From Myxococcota bacterium (lineage in GTDB: Bacteria > Myxococcota_A > Bradymonadia > UBA7976 > UBA1532): a stretch of 64,000 nucleotides of DNA. Both the position numbers and the translations under genes were made by a program. Location of the stretch: positions 1-64,000 of the forward strand of contig CAUJDF010000056.1 in assembly GCA_963169045.1 (NCBI GenBank). The letters run 5' to 3'. The notes beneath the pieces were generated by a model. That model was not told the origin of the DNA and made no database searches. It was given only the letters and a program-made list of their open reading frames with translations. Positions 1 through 8,623 of the stretch are shown here, one piece after another. How positions within the stretch are numbered: the stretch's first letter is position 1; every line of letters starts with the position of its first letter.

Positions 1-197
1 CCCGCCCGCCTTCGTCGCGGGGCCCCCAACCCCTGGGGCGGTACGCCCGGTACAGCCACCAGGGATTGTGCACCCCCACTCCTTGGCGGGCGGGCGCATC
101 GGGCTGCTCGCGACGGCGACCCATTTCGGCCGACCCTCTGAGAGGGACGAACCGGGCGCCCGACGGGTGCCCCGGGGTCGCGGCGCCGCCCCGTGGC

Positions 198-2531
198 TCA
201 GTAGCAGGCGGCGGGGCCGGCGACGCGGCGTCGGCACGGCACGCCCGGCGGACAATCCGCCGCGTCGGCGCACGCCGGCGCGCAGCGGCGGTCGGCGGCG
301 GCGGGATCGCGGGCCGCGTCGACGCAGAAGGTGCCATCGGCGCAGTCCGCGTCGGCAGCGCACGCGCGGCGACAGTGGCCGTCGCAGCGCCCCGACGCGC
401 ACTCGCGCCCGGCGGCGCAGGGCGCGCCGTCCTCGAGCGCGCCGACCGGCAGGCACACGCCGAGCGCCGCGCCCGGCTCGACGGCCACGCAGGCCTCGCC
501 CGGTCCGCACCCGCCCGCCTCGGGCCGGCAAGGCGAAGCGCACCGCCCGCCGGCCAGGGGATCGACCGCCACGCAGGCCGCCGCGCGCGGGCCGCAGTCG
601 GCGACCGTCGCGCATTCCTCCCCGAGCGGCGCCGCCGCGGCGCACGTCCCCGCGCCCGACAGGCCCTCGGGCGCGCAGACCTCGCCGTCTCCGCACCCGT
701 CCGGCACCGCCGGATCGCACGTCGCGACGCAGAAGTCGCCTTCGCCCAGCGCCCGGCACGCCGCGCCGGGCGCACAGGCGCCGTCGGCGCACGGGGTCGC
801 GCAACGCCGCCCCGCGCACACGCCCGACGCGCACTCGCCGCCGCGGTCGCAGCGCTCGCCGGGGAGGCGCTCGCCCACCGGCGCGCACCAGCCGCCGACG
901 CACGCCGCCCCGGGCCCGCAGTCGCCGCAGCGCGACCGGCAGGCCCCCTCCGCGCACCGCCCCGACGCACACTCGCCCGCCCGCGCGCACGCACCGCCGT
1001 CCGCCACGGGCCCCGGTGCGTCGCAGTACGGCGCCGGCCCGTCGAAGCGGTTGCAGATCCGGCCCGGCCGGCAGTCGCCGTCGCCGGCGCAAGCGGGGTG
1101 GCATCGCTCGCCGGCGCAGACCGACGCCGGCGGACAGCCACCCTCGCACGACGGCAGGCAGCGGCCCGCCACGCACGAGAGGCCCTCGGCGCAGTCCTCG
1201 CCGGCGCACTCCGCCCAGCGCGGGCGCGGGGTGGGACTGCACAGCGCCGCGGTGTCGAAGTCGAGGCACAGCTGGTCGCCGGGGCAGACGCCGTCCGGGC
1301 AGGCGGCGAGGCAGCGCCCCTCCGCGCACCGCCCCGAGGCACAGTCCCGGTCGGCGCCGCACGCGCCCACGCCGTCGCCCCGCCAGAGGCAGACGCCGCC
1401 CGCGTCGGGGCGCCGGTCGCAGAAGGCCTCCGGCGCGCAGTCCCCGTCGCGTTCACACGCCGGGAAGCAGTACCGGCCGTCGACGAAGGCGGCGCAGCGG
1501 GTGCCGTCGGGGCACGTCCCGTCCGCGAAGCAGTCCGTCGAGCAGCGCCCTGCCGCGCAGAAGCCGGTCGAGCAGTCGCGCTGCTCGCGGCACGCGCCGC
1601 CGACCGGCGCCCCCCCCGCCGGGACGCAGAAGCCGCCGGCGAGGTCCGTGAGGCAGGCCGAACCCGCGGGACAGCGCGTCTCGGCGTCGCAGGGCGCGGC
1701 GCAGCCGCCGTTGGCGCAATGGCCGCTCGCGCACTCGGCGTCCGCGGCGCAGGCGGCCCCGGCGGCCGCCTCGCCGCGGGCCACGCACAGCCGGTCCCCG
1801 CCGACCACCGCGCAGCCGGCCCCCTCGCCGCAATCCGCCGCCCTGGCGCACCGCCGCTCGCAGAGCGCCAGCGCCTCGTAGACGACGCAGTCGCGGTCGT
1901 CGGCGCACGTCCCCTCGGGGCACGCGCTGGCGCACCGCCCGCCCCGGCACACGCCCGACAGGCAGTCGGCCCCGACCCCGCAGGGCGCCTCCGGGTCGCC
2001 GCCGCCCGCCGTGACGCACACCGCCTGCGTGTGCAGCGGCAGGCACACCTGGCCGGGCGGGCAGGCGCCCTCGGGCGCGCACGCGTCGAAGCAGCGCCCC
2101 TGGCACACCCAGCCCGCGCAGTCGGCGCGCTCCGCGCACGGCGCCCCCGCCCCACCCGGGCCCGGCGCCACGCAGAAGCCCCGTCCCGGCCCGAGGACGG
2201 CGCACAGCAGGCCGTCGCCGCAGTCGGCGGCCGCGGCGCACCGTCGCGAGCACCGGCCCTCGCCGCCGCGGACGACGCACATGGGCGCGTCGCCGCCGCA
2301 GTCCGCGTCGCCGGCGCAGGGTGGGCTGCACACGCCGTGGACACACGCCGAAGCGGCACACTCCCCGTCGGCCTCGCAGCGGGCCCCCGCCGGCCGCCCC
2401 GCGTCGGGCGCGTCGACCTCGGCGGCGTCGCCGGGCGCCGCGTCGGACACGGTGGGCGCGGGCCCGCCGGGGCCGCAGGCCGCCGCCGCGAACACGCCGA
2501 TCCAGCCTGAGAGGACGCGAAGTCGCCGCAC
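198..2531 (-). CDS. Cys-rich repeat lipoprotein
   Basis: About 777 residues. I start it at the GTG at 2531, because this gives a short basic N-terminus, a hydrophobic stretch and a lipobox ending FAAAAC, so the mature protein should be lipid-anchored at a membrane. The rest is about twenty repeats of roughly 35 residues with the pattern C-x-x-x-x-D-C-x-S-G-x-C-x-x-G-x-C-x-x-x-C, rich in Gly, Asp and Ala. Such arrays are common in myxobacterial surface proteins; no catalytic motif is visible. A longer reading frame to 2681 exists but its extra N-terminus is Arg-rich and hides the signal. It diverges from the kinase-like gene, so the 60-130 bp between them must hold both promoters. The function is unknown; an adhesive or structural envelope role is an inference. 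Confidence 0.85.
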   Translation of the reverse strand: MRRLRVLSGWIGVFAAAACGPGGPAPTVSDAAPGDAAEVDAPDAGRPAGARCEADGECAASACVHGVCSPPCAGDADCGGDAPMCVVRGGEGRCSRRCAAAADCGDGLLCAVLGPGRGFCVAPGPGGAGAPCAERADCAGWVCQGRCFDACAPEGACPPGQVCLPLHTQAVCVTAGGGDPEAPCGVGADCLSGVCRGGRCASACPEGTCADDRDCVVYEALALCERRCARAADCGEGAGCAVVGGDRLCVARGEAAAGAACAADAECASGHCANGGCAAPCDAETRCPAGSACLTDLAGGFCVPAGGAPVGGACREQRDCSTGFCAAGRCSTDCFADGTCPDGTRCAAFVDGRYCFPACERDGDCAPEAFCDRRPDAGGVCLWRGDGVGACGADRDCASGRCAEGRCLAACPDGVCPGDQLCLDFDTAALCSPTPRPRWAECAGEDCAEGLSCVAGRCLPSCEGGCPPASVCAGERCHPACAGDGDCRPGRICNRFDGPAPYCDAPGPVADGGACARAGECASGRCAEGACRSRCGDCGPGAACVGGWCAPVGERLPGERCDRGGECASGVCAGRRCATPCADGACAPGAACRALGEGDFCVATCDPAVPDGCGDGEVCAPEGLSGAGTCAAAAPLGEECATVADCGPRAAACVAVDPLAGGRCASPCRPEAGGCGPGEACVAVEPGAALGVCLPVGALEDGAPCAAGRECASGRCDGHCRRACAADADCADGTFCVDAARDPAAADRRCAPACADAADCPPGVPCRRRVAGPAACY

Positions 2532-2592
2532 CGCTTCGAGGTTCCCACCTCGAACGCGCCGGGACAACGGACAACGTGCGGCGGACCGCGCG

Positions 2593-5500
2593 ATGACGGC
2601 GCGTCGCCTCCGGGACGTCCGCGCGCTTGCCCCCGCGCGGCCGGCCATCCACAATCCCCTGGTGTCCCCCTCCCCCCGCATCGCGGAGCGCTACCGCCTC
2701 CTCGAGCGTGTCGGCACCGGCGGCGTCGGCATGCTGTGGGCGGCGCGCGACGAGCGCTCCGGTCTGCCGGTGGCCGTCCGCATCCTGACGCGAGGCCACG
2801 ACGACCCGGCGCGCGTCGCGCACTTCCGCGCCAGCGCCCGCGCCGCCGCTCGCCTCGAGCACCCGAACATCGCCCGCGTGCTCGACGAGGGCCACGACGA
2901 CGCCGGCCCCTTCATCGTCACCGAGTGGGTCGACGGCGATCCGCTCTCGGCCTGGCGCGGCGCCGCGCTGCCGTGGGGCTTCGTGCGCGCCGTGGCGCTC
3001 CAGCTGGTCGACGCGCTGGCCCACGTCCACGCCCGCGGCCTCGTCCACCTCGACCTGCGCCCGGGCAACGTGCTCGTGGAGCCGGGAGACGAAGGACCGC
3101 GCGTCCGCGTCGTCGAGGTCGGCTGCGCGCGCATCGATGACGGCTGGAGCGATCGGCCGAGCGACGCGCGGCAGACGCTCAAGCTGCTCGGATCGCTGCG
3201 CTACATGCCGCCCGAGACGATCGACTCGCCGCCCTGGCGCATCGGACCGTGGAGCGATCTTTACGCCGCCGGCCTGCTGATCTACGAGCTGCTCACGGGC
3301 GACATTCCACACCCGGCGGAGAGCGCGATCGCGCTGCTCATGCAGCGGGCCACGGCGCCCGCGCCGCCGCTGCCGGCGGGCGTCGGCGAGCCGCACCACG
3401 CGGCGCTGCGGCACCTGCTCGAGCGCCTGCTCGAGCGCCGCCCCGGAGACCGCCCCGGCACCGCCGCGCAGGTCCGGCGCACGCTCGAGAGCCTGCCCGG
3501 CGCGCCCGTCTGGGTGCCGCCGCGGCCCAAGCCGCGCTTCCGCCAGTCCGGCTTCGAGCTCGCCTGTGCCCGCGCCGCCGGCTTCCCCCTGCTGCCGCTC
3601 GCCCCGGGGCCGCTCGTCGGTCGCCGCGAGCCCGTCCACCGACTGCGCGCCGCCCTCCACGACGTCGTCGCCGGCCTGGGCAGCCGCCTGGTGGTGCTCG
3701 AGGGCCCGACCGGCGTCGGGAAGAGCCGCCTCGCCGACGAGGTGATGTTCGAGGCCGAGACGCAGGGCCTCGCGCGGGCCATCCGCGTGGTCTACGCCCC
3801 CGGTGCGCCGCCGGGCTCCGGCCTCGCCGGCGCCATCGAGGACCTGATGCGCGCCGGCGCCACCGACGTCGAGGGCGTCCGCGCCCGCGCCCGCGCCCTG
3901 CCGCTCCTGCTCGGCATCGAGCCCGACGGCCTCGACGTCGTCCTGCCGGCGATCCTGCGCCCGGAGCCCGCCGCCGGCGACGGCGACGACACCGGCGCCC
4001 CGCCGTCGCTCGTCGCCAATGCGTTCTTCGAGATGGTCCGACGGGCGGCGCGCAACGACGCCGTCGTGCTGGGCCTCGACGATCTGCACTGGGCGTCCGG
4101 CCCCGAAGGCGCGGACCTCGTGCGGCGCCTCCTGGCCGAACCCGGGCTGTCCGTCCTGCTCGTCGCCACCGTGGCCACTGACAGGCCGGGCGCCGCCACG
4201 TTGCGCGCCGCGCTCCTCGGCGAGACACGCGCGGAGTGGATCCCGCTCGCGCCGCTCGACGAGGAGGCCCTGCGGACATACGTGCGCCGCCGCCTGGGCC
4301 TCGCCCCCGACGACGAGGTGCGCGTCGTGCGGGCCGCCGGGGCCCACCCCATCCTGCTCCGCGGCATCGCCGACCTGCTGCTGGCCGGCGGCCTCGTCGC
4401 CACCGAGGCCGGCCTGCGCCTCGCCCCCGGCACGCTTTTGCCCGAGGACCTGCGCGAGCTCTTCGGCCGCGCCGCGGCGCGCCTGCCGTCGCGCGGACCC
4501 GACACGCTCGTCCCCGACGTGGTGCACGGCCTCGCCCACGCGCGCCTGCCGCTCGGACCGCGCGTCGTCGCCGCCCTCGCCGCCCTGGAGCCCGGCCCCC
4601 CCTGGCTCCGGGCCCTCGCCGCCGCCGAGCGCGAGCGCCTCATGGTGCGCAGCGCGCTCGGCCGCTGGCGCTTCGTCCATCGCACCGTCGCCGACTGGCT
4701 GGCGCTGTCCGGGCGTGACGGCGCGCCGCGCTGGCACCGCCGCTGGATCGCCGCGCTCGAGCGCCTCGAGGGCGACGACCGCGGCCGGCTCGGTCTCGAA
4801 CGCGCGTGGCACCACGAGGCCCTCGAGGAACCCGCGGCCGCGGTGGACGCCCTCCTCGAGGCCGCCGGCCGCGGCGCCCTGCCCGACGACCGCACACGGC
4901 AGGCGGCGGAGCGCGCGGTGAAGCTCGCCGAGAACCTGCGGAACCCCGCGCTGCTGGCGCGGGCGCTCCGCGTCCGGGCCACGGTGCTCCGCCGCGTCGG
5001 TCGCGGCGACGCCGCGCGCTGCCTGCTCGACGGCGCCGAGGCCTGGCACGCGACCGGCGCCGAGCCCGGCGAGATCGCCCGGTGCCGACTGCTGAGCGCC
5101 TGGCTGACGCTCGACGCCGGCGACGTCGAGCTGGCCGTCGAGCGACTCGATCACGCCCGCGTCGCGTTCGAGCGCGCCCGCGACGGGGCCGGGCTGGCCT
5201 GGGTGGGGGTCGCCGCCGGCGCCGCCGCCCGCGCCCGCGGCCAGCACCGCGTCGCCCGGACCTACGGACGCCAGGCCGAGGAGGCCTTCGCCGCGCTCGG
5301 CGACGCCGCCGGCCTGCTGGCCGCCCGCCGCCTGCGCGCGGCGGCCGCGGACGACGCCGGCGACCTCGGGCCTGCCGAGCGGCGCCACGCCCGCCTCCAG
5401 GGCGCCGCCGACGCGGCCGGACGCGTGGTCGAGGCGGTCCGCCTCCGCCTGGTCCGCGCGCGCCTCGCCCTCGCGGGGCACCGGGCCCACGACGCGCTCG

Positions 5501-5790
5501 CCCTGCTCGACGAGGCGGCCCCCGTGGCCGAGGCCGCCGGGCTCGAAGACGCCCGCTGCTGGATCGAGGCGGTCCGGCCCGGCGTCCTCGCCGCCGCCGG
5601 CCGGCACGCCGAGGCGCGCGGCGCGCTCCGGTCGGCGCGCGCCCCCGCCCCTGCGCTCGCCGCGAGCGCCGCCGACACGGTGGCTGCCGCGGCGCGCCAT
5701 CCGACCGCCGCGCTCGACCCACCGCTGCGTCAGGCCCTCGCGGACTGGGCCGATCGCCTGCGCCGTGACGCGCTTCCGCCCGCGAACTGA
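2593..5790 (+). CDS. Ser/Thr pseudokinase-AAA-TPR-like protein
   Basis: About 1065 residues. An N-terminal protein-kinase fold (about 35-300) is followed by an AAA_16-type ATPase (Walker A GPTGVGKS near 371, Walker B-like VVLGLDDLHWA near 491) and a long Ala/Arg-rich helical TPR-like tail. This architecture resembles PknK-like signalling ATPases. The kinase core is degenerate: the VAIK lysine is Arg (AVRIL, residue 63), DFG reads EVG (175-177) and APE reads PPE, although the catalytic-loop Asp and Asn are kept in HLDLRPGN. It is therefore probably a pseudokinase or a very weak kinase, while the ATPase looks intact. The start is uncertain: ATG 2593 and GTG 2662 are both in frame and neither has a good Shine-Dalgarno. 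It diverges from the Cys-rich lipoprotein gene and is convergent with the DUF962 gene. Confidence 0.9.
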   Translation: MTARRLRDVRALAPARPAIHNPLVSPSPRIAERYRLLERVGTGGVGMLWAARDERSGLPVAVRILTRGHDDPARVAHFRASARAAARLEHPNIARVLDEGHDDAGPFIVTEWVDGDPLSAWRGAALPWGFVRAVALQLVDALAHVHARGLVHLDLRPGNVLVEPGDEGPRVRVVEVGCARIDDGWSDRPSDARQTLKLLGSLRYMPPETIDSPPWRIGPWSDLYAAGLLIYELLTGDIPHPAESAIALLMQRATAPAPPLPAGVGEPHHAALRHLLERLLERRPGDRPGTAAQVRRTLESLPGAPVWVPPRPKPRFRQSGFELACARAAGFPLLPLAPGPLVGRREPVHRLRAALHDVVAGLGSRLVVLEGPTGVGKSRLADEVMFEAETQGLARAIRVVYAPGAPPGSGLAGAIEDLMRAGATDVEGVRARARALPLLLGIEPDGLDVVLPAILRPEPAAGDGDDTGAPPSLVANAFFEMVRRAARNDAVVLGLDDLHWASGPEGADLVRRLLAEPGLSVLLVATVATDRPGAATLRAALLGETRAEWIPLAPLDEEALRTYVRRRLGLAPDDEVRVVRAAGAHPILLRGIADLLLAGGLVATEAGLRLAPGTLLPEDLRELFGRAAARLPSRGPDTLVPDVVHGLAHARLPLGPRVVAALAALEPGPPWLRALAAAERERLMVRSALGRWRFVHRTVADWLALSGRDGAPRWHRRWIAALERLEGDDRGRLGLERAWHHEALEEPAAAVDALLEAAGRGALPDDRTRQAAERAVKLAENLRNPALLARALRVRATVLRRVGRGDAARCLLDGAEAWHATGAEPGEIARCRLLSAWLTLDAGDVELAVERLDHARVAFERARDGAGLAWVGVAAGAAARARGQHRVARTYGRQAEEAFAALGDAAGLLAARRLRAAAADDAGDLGPAERRHARLQGAADAAGRVVEAVRLRLVRARLALAGHRAHDALALLDEAAPVAEAAGLEDARCWIEAVRPGVLAAAGRHAEARGALRSARAPAPALAASAADTVAAAARHPTAALDPPLRQALADWADRLRRDALPPAN

Positions 5791-5950
5791 GATCGCCGCA
5801 CGTCGTCGCCGGCCCTAGTGCCATGCGGCCCGGAGCGAATTCGCGCGTCCGCCGATGCACACGATGGTTGACCGCCGACAGAAGTCTCGTCGAATATCGA
5901 AGTCGGTCCACTCAGCCCGCCCGTCTGCCCAACGCGGCGGCGGACCACTC

Positions 5951-5985
5951 GGGGGTGGCGGCGGGTGCCCGACGTCGCCACCCCC
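5951..5985 (+). terminator. Hairpin between convergent genes
   Basis: A perfect 10-bp inverted repeat, GGGGGTGGCG and CGCCACCCCC, encloses a 15-base loop. On the plus strand it is followed by ACCTTTCTT, a weak T-rich tract. It lies in the 268-bp gap between the convergent kinase-like and DUF962 genes, which fits a terminator, perhaps acting in both directions. I see no gene in the rest of this gap. Confidence 0.5.
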
Positions 5986-6058
5986 ACCTTTCTTCCCCTC
6001 GACATCGACGATGAAGTCCCGGTGCGGTGGCGCGTCCGCGCGCCGGCGACCGCCGCGC

Positions 6059-6406
6059 TCAGTTCGCGACGGCCTCGGGGCCGGCATACGCGCGCTCGAG
6101 GTGCGGCGCCAGCTGGCCGGTGACGGCCAGCCGGAACATGCGCAGGTCGCCGCGCAGCGACCACAGCGGGTACTGGAAGGTCGCCGGCCGGTTCTTCTCG
6201 ACCACGAAGTGGCCGACCCACGCCGCGCCGTACCCGGCGACGAGCGCCGCCGGCACCAGCCACGGCTGCATCGTGACCGCGGCCGTCGCCAGCGTCGCCA
6301 GCGCGGCGCCCGTGCCGACGAGGTGGAGCGTCCGGTTCAGCGGATCGCGGTGCTCGCGCAGGTAGAAGAGCCAGAAGTCCTCGAAGTTCGTGTATCGCTC
6401 GCTCAT
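6059..6406 (-). CDS. DUF962 / Mpo1-like small membrane protein
   Basis: 115 residues from the ATG at 6406. The sequence opens with MSERYTNFEDFWLFYLREH and contains the family signature GHFVVEKNRPATFQYPLWSL, typical of DUF962 proteins of the YGL010w/Mpo1 type. Two hydrophobic segments (about 28-45 and 50-65) flank conserved histidines. The yeast member Mpo1 is an iron-dependent dioxygenase of 2-hydroxy fatty acids in alpha-oxidation; short bacterial members are mostly untested, so the reaction here is only inferred. A longer upstream extension in the same frame is Arg/Pro-rich and looks non-coding. The gene diverges from the lamin-tail lipoprotein gene with a 190-bp gap. Confidence 0.9.
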   Translation of the reverse strand: MSERYTNFEDFWLFYLREHRDPLNRTLHLVGTGAALATLATAAVTMQPWLVPAALVAGYGAAWVGHFVVEKNRPATFQYPLWSLRGDLRMFRLAVTGQLAPHLERAYAGPEAVAN

Positions 6407-6596
6407 GGCGCGGGATGTTGCACGAAGCGTCCGCCGTTCGGCAATGGCTTGTCGGCCGAGCGGCGCGGGCTTCCAGCGGCCCCCGGGGGCCAGTCCAGTA
6501 GCCACCGCGCCGACGAGGGGGCGGGCTCCGCACGCTGGCATCATTCTTGCCGTGAGCGCGCGCAATTCTCTTCATCAATACCTCGAGGGAGCAGCG

Positions 6597-8615
6597 ATGC
6601 GCGGGACGTGGCGACGGGCAGTGGTGGCTTCGGTGTTGCTGGCGACGGGCTGCGGCGAGGGCGCCGGCCCCGACGAGGCGGCGCCCGCCGGCGGCGACGA
6701 GGTGCTGCAGGTGGTCGCGCCCGGCAAGGAGGACAACTTCCTCGCCGTCAGCGCCCAGGAGTACGTGCTCACCGGCACCACCCGCCTCGAGATCGAGGCC
6801 GAGTGGGCCGACCGCAGTCCCGAGGAGCGCCTCGCCCGCGCCCGCGAGCTGGCGCCGTTCCGCCAGACGGTGATCGGCTGGTTCCTCGGCCAGTACATGG
6901 TCGAGAAGAGCCACGACGCGTCGAACAAGGACTACGGCGGCTTCAAGGCCCTCACGAAGAACGGCAGCTGGGAGGACCTCGCCCTGCGCGAGGTGGAGCC
7001 GCTCGTCTTCGAGCTCGACTTCCGCCAGGAGATCGCCGGCCCGCTCGACCTGCTGCGCATGCTGCCGACGGAGACCGACGCCGAAGGCCGCCGCTCGTTC
7101 GAGCTGACCATCGGCCGCATCTCGACCGCCGAGATGCAGCGCCTCGAGCTCAACAGCGAGTGGTACCGCAGCGCGCCGTGGTCCGATTTCGACCCGAGCA
7201 AGGTGGACGCCTCGCGCCTCGAGAAGGTGCGGCTGACGATCGAGGCCGAGAAGCGCAGCAACGACGCGTGGTTCGACTACGCGCGCCTCGTCGAGGACGG
7301 CGTGCTCGACATCGGCGTCCACTTCGGCTGGGACTACCACGCCGAGTACCACATCGTGCACAGCCGCGCGGTCTACCAGTGGCTCGTCGGCCGCGGCTTC
7401 ACCTCGCCGGTGGCGAGCTACGACGACCTGAAGCGCGACAGCGGCCCCCTGACCACCACGGTGGCCACCCCCGCCGGGCCGGTCGAGGTGCGCGTGAGCC
7501 TCTTCTGGGGCAAGCCGGGCACCGCGGCCGATCCGGACACCGACGCCGGCGGCCGCGTCCTCGAGGACGACATGCGCGCGAGCCTCGCCGAGCGCGACGT
7601 GATCGCCTTCTCCGGCCACAGCGGCCCGTTCTACGGCTTCGCGCTCGCCAACTGGCGCAAGACCGCCGAGGGCGACCTCGACGACAGCGAGCTGCCCGAG
7701 GTCGAGATGCCCGCCGACCGCTACCAGATCGTCATGGCGGAGGGTTGCGACACCTACGCCATCGGGCAGGGCTTCTTCCTGAACCCGGCGAAGGCGGGCC
7801 GCAAGAACCTCGACATCATCACCACGACCAGCTTCAGCAACGCCGGGACGTCGGCCGCGGTGACCGACTTCCTCGAGGCGTTCGTCAAGACGGACGCGAG
7901 CGGCACGCCCGTCCCGCCGCGCCTGTCCGAGCTGCTCGACAACCTCGACCGCAACTCCTACTGGTTCACGACGATGTACGGCGTGCACGGCATCGACGAC
8001 AACCCGCGCGCCCACCCCTGGGCCGTGCGCGAGAACCTGTGCGGCGAGTGCACGAGCGACGCGGACTGCGGCGGGGTCGGCAACAAGTGCGTCGGCCTCG
8101 CCGGCGGCGGCCGCGCCTGCACGTTCGAGTGCACCGCCGACGACGCGTGCGGCGACGGCTACGCGTGCCAGCCCGCCCAGACCGGCGGTTACATCCGCAC
8201 CCACGTCTGCGTGAACCGCGCCGGCACGTGCGAGGCGCCGACGCCCTCCCGCATCGACGTGCGCATCGTGCGCGTCACGCCGCGGCCGGATCGCGACCTC
8301 AACGGCGACGGCGTGTTCGACGCGCGCCACGACGAGGCGATCACGCTGGTGAACCTGGGCGACGCGAGCGCGGACCTGAGCGGCTGGACGATCTCCGACG
8401 CCACCGGCGTGCGCTACACGTTCAAGAGCGGCGTCGCGCTCGCCGCGGGCGCCGACCTCACCGTCTTCGGCGGCGGCCGCGGCGACTACGTCGCCCCGCG
8501 CACGCTGGGCCTCAACGACACCGGCGACGTCGCCCGCCTCGCCGACGCGCGCGGCGGCCTCGTCTCCGAGGTCAGCTGGGGTCGCGTCCGCAAGGGCCAG
8601 GTCATCCAGCCTTGA
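6597..8615 (+). CDS. Lipoprotein with possible caspase-like core and lamin-tail domain
   Basis: 672 residues. The ATG at 6597 has a good Shine-Dalgarno (GAGGGAG), and the N-terminus ends in a lipobox (LLATGC). Residues about 330-420 hold AFSGHSGPFYGF (His341) and, after a hydrophobic strand, MAEGCDTY (Cys384). This order and spacing resemble the His/Cys dyad of clan CD cysteine peptidases (caspase/gingipain type), though I cannot prove homology. A short Cys-rich segment follows (about 480-535). The C-terminus (about 545-672) is a clear lamin-tail domain, with ITLVNLGDASADLSGWTI and a TFKSGVAL strand, which often mediates surface or extracellular attachment. Its TGA overlaps a TTG start of the next gene, so the two may be co-transcribed. 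Confidence 0.88.
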   Translation: MRGTWRRAVVASVLLATGCGEGAGPDEAAPAGGDEVLQVVAPGKEDNFLAVSAQEYVLTGTTRLEIEAEWADRSPEERLARARELAPFRQTVIGWFLGQYMVEKSHDASNKDYGGFKALTKNGSWEDLALREVEPLVFELDFRQEIAGPLDLLRMLPTETDAEGRRSFELTIGRISTAEMQRLELNSEWYRSAPWSDFDPSKVDASRLEKVRLTIEAEKRSNDAWFDYARLVEDGVLDIGVHFGWDYHAEYHIVHSRAVYQWLVGRGFTSPVASYDDLKRDSGPLTTTVATPAGPVEVRVSLFWGKPGTAADPDTDAGGRVLEDDMRASLAERDVIAFSGHSGPFYGFALANWRKTAEGDLDDSELPEVEMPADRYQIVMAEGCDTYAIGQGFFLNPAKAGRKNLDIITTTSFSNAGTSAAVTDFLEAFVKTDASGTPVPPRLSELLDNLDRNSYWFTTMYGVHGIDDNPRAHPWAVRENLCGECTSDADCGGVGNKCVGLAGGGRACTFECTADDACGDGYACQPAQTGGYIRTHVCVNRAGTCEAPTPSRIDVRIVRVTPRPDRDLNGDGVFDARHDEAITLVNLGDASADLSGWTISDATGVRYTFKSGVALAAGADLTVFGGGRGDYVAPRTLGLNDTGDVARLADARGGLVSEVSWGRVRKGQVIQP

Positions 8616-8623
8616 CGCCGACC

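Noticed and set aside
131-146. Short palindrome CCCTCTGAGAGGG as a terminator
   Set aside because: Only a 6-bp stem, no loop of normal size, and no T-run; it is 50 bp after the stop of the Cys-rich gene on the minus strand.
1453-5700. A 1415-codon open frame on the minus strand over the kinase-like gene
   Set aside because: Antisense of the kinase-AAA-TPR gene; no domain and a strong compositional bias.
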